A DNA stretch of 64,000 nt from the NCBI GenBank assembly GCA_903884235.1, contig CAISEB010000052.1, positions 1-64,000 of the forward strand. Direction: 5' to 3'. Below, in pieces: positions 60,707 to 64,000 of this stretch. The notes under the pieces were generated by a model, which saw only the letters and a program-made list of their open reading frames with translations, ran no database searches and was not told where the DNA came from. The translations under genes were made by a program, and so were the position numbers. Numbering within the stretch: position 1 is the stretch's first letter; each line of letters begins with the position of its first letter. This stretch comes from an uncultured Pseudomonadota bacterium (GTDB lineage Bacteria > Pseudomonadota > Gammaproteobacteria > Steroidobacterales > Steroidobacteraceae).

Positions 60707-62697
60707 GTCGAGTGGAGACGGCGACGCCCGTGACCCGGCGCAGGCGGGCCGGCGCGATCGCGCTGGTGCTCGCGTTGTTGCCGCTCGCGACGATCGCGAA
60801 GCCGCCGGCCGAGAAGCCGCGCGTGCCGCCGCCGGGTCCAGGCGCGCTGCCTGCGGTGCCGATCCGCGATCTCTATTACGGCGATGTCCTGTTCTATTTC
60901 TACCAGGACGACTACTTCCAGGCGCTGACCCGGCTCACCGCGGCGCAGGCGGCCGGCCGTCTCGCCCATCACGGCGACGACTCGGAGCTCCTGCTCGGCG
61001 GGCTGTACCTGTCGCTTGGGCAGCACCGCGAGGCCGGGGAGATCTTCGACGCGGTCCTCAAGCGCAAGAACGTCAGCGCGCCGATCCGGGATCGCGCGCG
61101 CTTCCTGCTCGGCAAGGTGTGGTACCAGCGCGGTTACTTCGACAAGGCATCCGAGGCGCTGGCGACCGCCGGCAGCGGCGGCCTGACGCCGTCGATGGAC
61201 GCGGAACGGCAGATGCTCCTCGCCCAGTCGCTACTCGCCGAGAAGCGGTACGCGGACGCCATCGCCGTGCTCGACCACTGGCAGGTCCCGGGGACCTGGC
61301 AGGCGTATGCGCAGTTCAACCTGGGCGTCGCGCTGGTGCGCAACGGGCAGCTGGATGCCGGTGCTCGCCTGCTCGACAAGCTTGGGCAGACCGAGTCGAC
61401 CAACAAGGAAGTGGACGGGCTGCGCGACAAGGCAAATCTCGCGCTGGGATTCGCGCTGCTGCAGGCCAACCGGCCCGCTGACGCGCGCCCCGCGCTCGAG
61501 CGCGTCCGCCTCGAGGGCCCGCAGTCCACCCGCGCGCTGCTCGGAGTCGGCTGGGCCGCCAGCGCCGCCGGCCAGTTCCGGGATGCGCTCGTCCCCTGGC
61601 TCGAGCTGCATGGCCGCAACCTGCTCGATCCGGCGGTGCAGGAGAGCTATCTCGCGGTCCCCTATGCGTACGCGAAGCTGTCCGCAAATGGCCAGGCCGT
61701 CGAGGCGTACGAAACCGCGATCCGCGAATTCACGACCGAGAGTGACCGGCTCGACGAGTCCATCGCGGCGATTCGCCACGGTGGGCTGCTCGAGGCGGTA
61801 TTGCGTGGTGAAAAGACCGCGGATCGCACGTTCGTCGTGCCGGCCGGGTCCGTTTCCGATGCCCCCGAATCGCGCTATCTCTACCACCTGATGGCGCAGA
61901 ACGAATTCCAGGAAGGCCTGAAGAACTATCGCGCGCTGCGCCAGGTCGACGACAGCCTGACCGAATGGGCCTCCAGCGTGGACGCGTTCGACGAGATGCT
62001 CGCGACCCGTCGTGAGCGCTTCCGGACCAAGCTCCCGGTGGTTCTCGCAAAGCTGGACCACGTCGACGTCGACGAACTCCAGCGACGCCGCACGGATCTC
62101 GAGTCCCGGGTCGTCGCGGCCGACAACGGCAGCGACTTCGCCGTGCTCGGCACGCCGCGCGAGCGCGCCATGTGGTCCGAGATCGAGCGCATCGAGGCGA
62201 CCCTCGCAAGCGCCCCGCTCGCCGATGCCGACGACAACGACCGATCCGACGTCGCCGACCTGCAGGATCGCCTCCGGCTCGTGAAGGGCGCGCTCTACTG
62301 GCAGCTCAGCGACGGCTTCAAGGCGCGCGTCTGGGCGGCACGCCGCAACCTCCGTGACGTGTCGCAGGGCCTGCACGAGACCTCGAAGCGCTGGTCGCTC
62401 GTCCAGGAGGCGCGGGTTTCGGCGCCGGCGCGCACCGAGGAATTTGCCGCGCGCGTCGCGGCGCTGCGCCCCCGCATCGAATCCGCCCACGCGCGCGTCG
62501 CGACGGTGCGCCAGAAGCAGGCTGATTTCCTCGCTGACATCGCGATCCGGGAGCTGCAGGCCCAGAAGGAGCGCCTGACGACGTACATGCTCCAGGCGCG
62601 CTATTCGCTGGCAACGATCTATGACCACGCGGCCGCCGATGACGACGCCCACCCCAAGCCGGGTGTCGCGGCGCCGAAGGCGGAGGAGCCCAAGTGA
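60703..62697 (+). CDS. Exported TPR-repeat protein
   Basis: The 664-residue protein has a short signal segment and then tetratricopeptide-like repeats. These include LLLGGLYLSLGQHREAGEIF, FLLGKVWYQRGYFDKASEAL and FNLGVALVRNGQLDAGARLL in the first 320 residues. A long helical, likely coiled-coil C-terminal region (about 440-650) follows and ends in a Lys/Pro-rich tail. It is a scaffold for protein assembly in the periplasm. GTG 60703 overlaps the upstream stop (GTGA) and follows AAGGAG. The similar gene downstream overlaps its stop in the same way. Confidence 0.78.
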   Translation: MSRVETATPVTRRRRAGAIALVLALLPLATIAKPPAEKPRVPPPGPGALPAVPIRDLYYGDVLFYFYQDDYFQALTRLTAAQAAGRLAHHGDDSELLLGGLYLSLGQHREAGEIFDAVLKRKNVSAPIRDRARFLLGKVWYQRGYFDKASEALATAGSGGLTPSMDAERQMLLAQSLLAEKRYADAIAVLDHWQVPGTWQAYAQFNLGVALVRNGQLDAGARLLDKLGQTESTNKEVDGLRDKANLALGFALLQANRPADARPALERVRLEGPQSTRALLGVGWAASAAGQFRDALVPWLELHGRNLLDPAVQESYLAVPYAYAKLSANGQAVEAYETAIREFTTESDRLDESIAAIRHGGLLEAVLRGEKTADRTFVVPAGSVSDAPESRYLYHLMAQNEFQEGLKNYRALRQVDDSLTEWASSVDAFDEMLATRRERFRTKLPVVLAKLDHVDVDELQRRRTDLESRVVAADNGSDFAVLGTPRERAMWSEIERIEATLASAPLADADDNDRSDVADLQDRLRLVKGALYWQLSDGFKARVWAARRNLRDVSQGLHETSKRWSLVQEARVSAPARTEEFAARVAALRPRIESAHARVATVRQKQADFLADIAIRELQAQKERLTTYMLQARYSLATIYDHAAADDDAHPKPGVAAPKAEEPK

Positions 62698-64000
62698 GGC
62701 GCCTTCGCTTCATCGTTGCCGGCGTGCTTGCGGGTGGCCTCGTCGCGGGCGCCGCGTTCGCGGCCGATCCGCCGGCCAAGAAGCCGACCATCGCGGACCT
62801 CAAGGGTCGGTCGGTCGACGTGCGTACCGACGCGGCCACGGATCCCGGCGCCGCGCGGGCGCGCGAGAACTACGAACAGTTCCTCAAGCTGGATGGAGGC
62901 GACTCCTCGCTGCGCTCGGAGGCGATGCGTCGCCTCGGCGACCTCAAGCTCGAGGCCGGCGAACTGAACCGCATCGAGCAGGAGCTGGCCCAGGGCTCGC
63001 CGCTCGACACGCGCGACGCGATCGTGCTCTACACGCGTCTGCTCGCGATCTACCCCGACTACGAGCGCAACGATGCTGTCCTCTACCAGTTGGCCCGTGC
63101 CTACGAGGCCGACCAGCAGGTGGACAACGCGCTTGCCGCGCTCGAGCAAATGGTCAAGCGCTATCCGTCGAGCCGCTATGTTGACGAGGCGCAGTTCCGG
63201 CGCGGCGAGATCCTGTTCATTCAGCGCAAGTGGCCCGAGGCCGAGTCGGCCTACGCTGCCGTGATCGGCTTTGGCGACCATTCCGAGTTCTACGAACAGG
63301 GCCTGTACAAGCTCGGTTGGGCGCGCTTCAAGCGCGGCGATACCGAGGGCGGCCTCGATTCATTCGCCAAGCTGCTCGATCGCAAGCTGCTCGACGCCGG
63401 CGGCCGCGAGAAGGATCTGGAGACGTTCACGCGGCCGCAGCGCGAGCTCGTCGAGGACACGCTGCGCGTGTCGGCGATCTCCTTCTCGTTCGAGGAGGAC
63501 GCCAAGGGCGTGGATCACTTCCTCGAGCGCCACGGGCCGCGTGCCTACTCGCACCTGCTCTATGCGACGCTCGGCGACCTGTACATGAACAAGGAGCGCT
63601 GGACCGATGCGGCGAACGCATACCGTGCGTTTGCGAAGCGCGAACCCGACCATGACAAGTCGCCGTTGCTGCAGACCCTGGCGATCGGGGCGTACAAGCG
63701 CGGCGGCTTCGCGTCGCTCGTGCTCGATGGCAAGCGCGAGTACGTGGAGCGCTACGGCCTGACGTCGCCGTTCTGGGCGCACCGACGTCCGGCAGACGCG
63801 CCGCTCGTCGTGCAGGACCTCAAGGTCAACCTGCAAGACCTCGCGGCGTACTACCACGAGCAGGCGCAGGCCACCAAGCAGATCACCGATTACCAGGAGG
63901 CCGCGCGCTTCTATCGCGCGTTCCTGTCCTCGTTCCCGGACGACAAGGACGCCGCGTCCACCAACTACCGTCTCGCGGACTCGCTGTTCGAGAGCCACCA
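62694..64000 (+). CDS. Exported TPR-repeat protein (3' end beyond window)
   Basis: The frame is open from GTG 62694 to the window edge (at least 435 residues). It has a signal peptide (ending AAFAAD) and repeats such as YQLARAYEADQQVDNALAAL, FRRGEILFIQRKWPEAESAY and YKLGWARFKRGDTEGGLDSF. Its GTG overlaps the preceding stop (GTGA), so it is coupled. It is likely a partner of the 60703 protein. Energised ExbB/ExbD- or gliding-type components often follow such genes, but none can be seen here. Confidence 0.8.
   Translation, partial: MRRLRFIVAGVLAGGLVAGAAFAADPPAKKPTIADLKGRSVDVRTDAATDPGAARARENYEQFLKLDGGDSSLRSEAMRRLGDLKLEAGELNRIEQELAQGSPLDTRDAIVLYTRLLAIYPDYERNDAVLYQLARAYEADQQVDNALAALEQMVKRYPSSRYVDEAQFRRGEILFIQRKWPEAESAYAAVIGFGDHSEFYEQGLYKLGWARFKRGDTEGGLDSFAKLLDRKLLDAGGREKDLETFTRPQRELVEDTLRVSAISFSFEEDAKGVDHFLERHGPRAYSHLLYATLGDLYMNKERWTDAANAYRAFAKREPDHDKSPLLQTLAIGAYKRGGFASLVLDGKREYVERYGLTSPFWAHRRPADAPLVVQDLKVNLQDLAAYYHEQAQATKQITDYQEAARFYRAFLSSFPDDKDAASTNYRLADSLFESH

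Overview
The window is GC-rich proteobacterial chromosome. I infer a gammaproteobacterium of the Xanthomonadales/Nevskiales kind from the gene content: full-length PntA/PntB, YghU and TrmO homologues, a TonB receptor and many envelope proteins. The family-level placement is not proven by the sequence. I see no rRNA, tRNA, CRISPR array or phage. The only mobile DNA is the 3' end of an IS5-type element at the left edge.

Layout. Bases 1-402 are the IS end. 403-5706 hold a PLP-dependent trans-sulfuration enzyme, a membrane protein divergent from a TetR regulator, and a MarR regulator translationally coupled (ATGA) to a group II PLP decarboxylase. The MarR gene has a perfect palindromic operator in front of it. 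5740-9272 hold a long leader with a strong 24-bp palindrome, then pntA-pntB (proton-translocating transhydrogenase). 9581-26133 are mostly single housekeeping or accessory genes: an MFS exporter, an APC permease, a TonB receptor, an ArsR-SRPBCC pair with its operator, a metallo-beta-lactamase-fold hydrolase, an O-methyltransferase, a beta-lactamase-fold hydrolase, a secreted esterase, TrmO, a TauE-like permease, a P460-like cytochrome, a GFA protein and YghU. 26358-29461 is a coupled pair of exported proteases (clostripain C11 plus a trypsin-like enzyme). 29512-38248 hold a lipoprotein, a TIR-TM-TolB-TPR protein, a polysaccharide deacetylase, a GNAT enzyme, a second P460-like cytochrome, a large wHTH-ATPase regulator and two DUF4242 proteins. 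38517-44696 hold an EF-G paralogue, an amidohydrolase, a flavodoxin-like protein, a pseudouridine synthase and a SYLF protein.

The most interesting part is 44831-64000, about 19 kb of envelope genes. A minus-strand operon (51973 to 45815) joins a HzsA-related dihaem lipoprotein to two outer-membrane-like proteins, a TlpA thioredoxin, a DUF4266 lipoprotein ending in Gly-Gly-Gly-Cys-Gly-Cys-Asn, and a DUF3570 barrel. apbE converges on it. Divergent from it, a plus-strand operon (52272 to 59031) encodes a monohaem exported protein, a dihaem LamG lipoprotein, a Tat-exported DUF1501-like protein and a methyltransferase with a zinc-ribbon head and a PqqD-like tail. Next comes a clear GEMM-I cyclic di-GMP riboswitch (59183-59260). 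It heads a tightly overlapping operon of a second TlpA-like protein, a 45-residue ORF, an exported coiled-coil protein and two large exported TPR proteins, the last of which runs off the window. My reading, which is inference, is a surface or periplasmic redox/assembly system whose right-hand part is switched by cyclic di-GMP.
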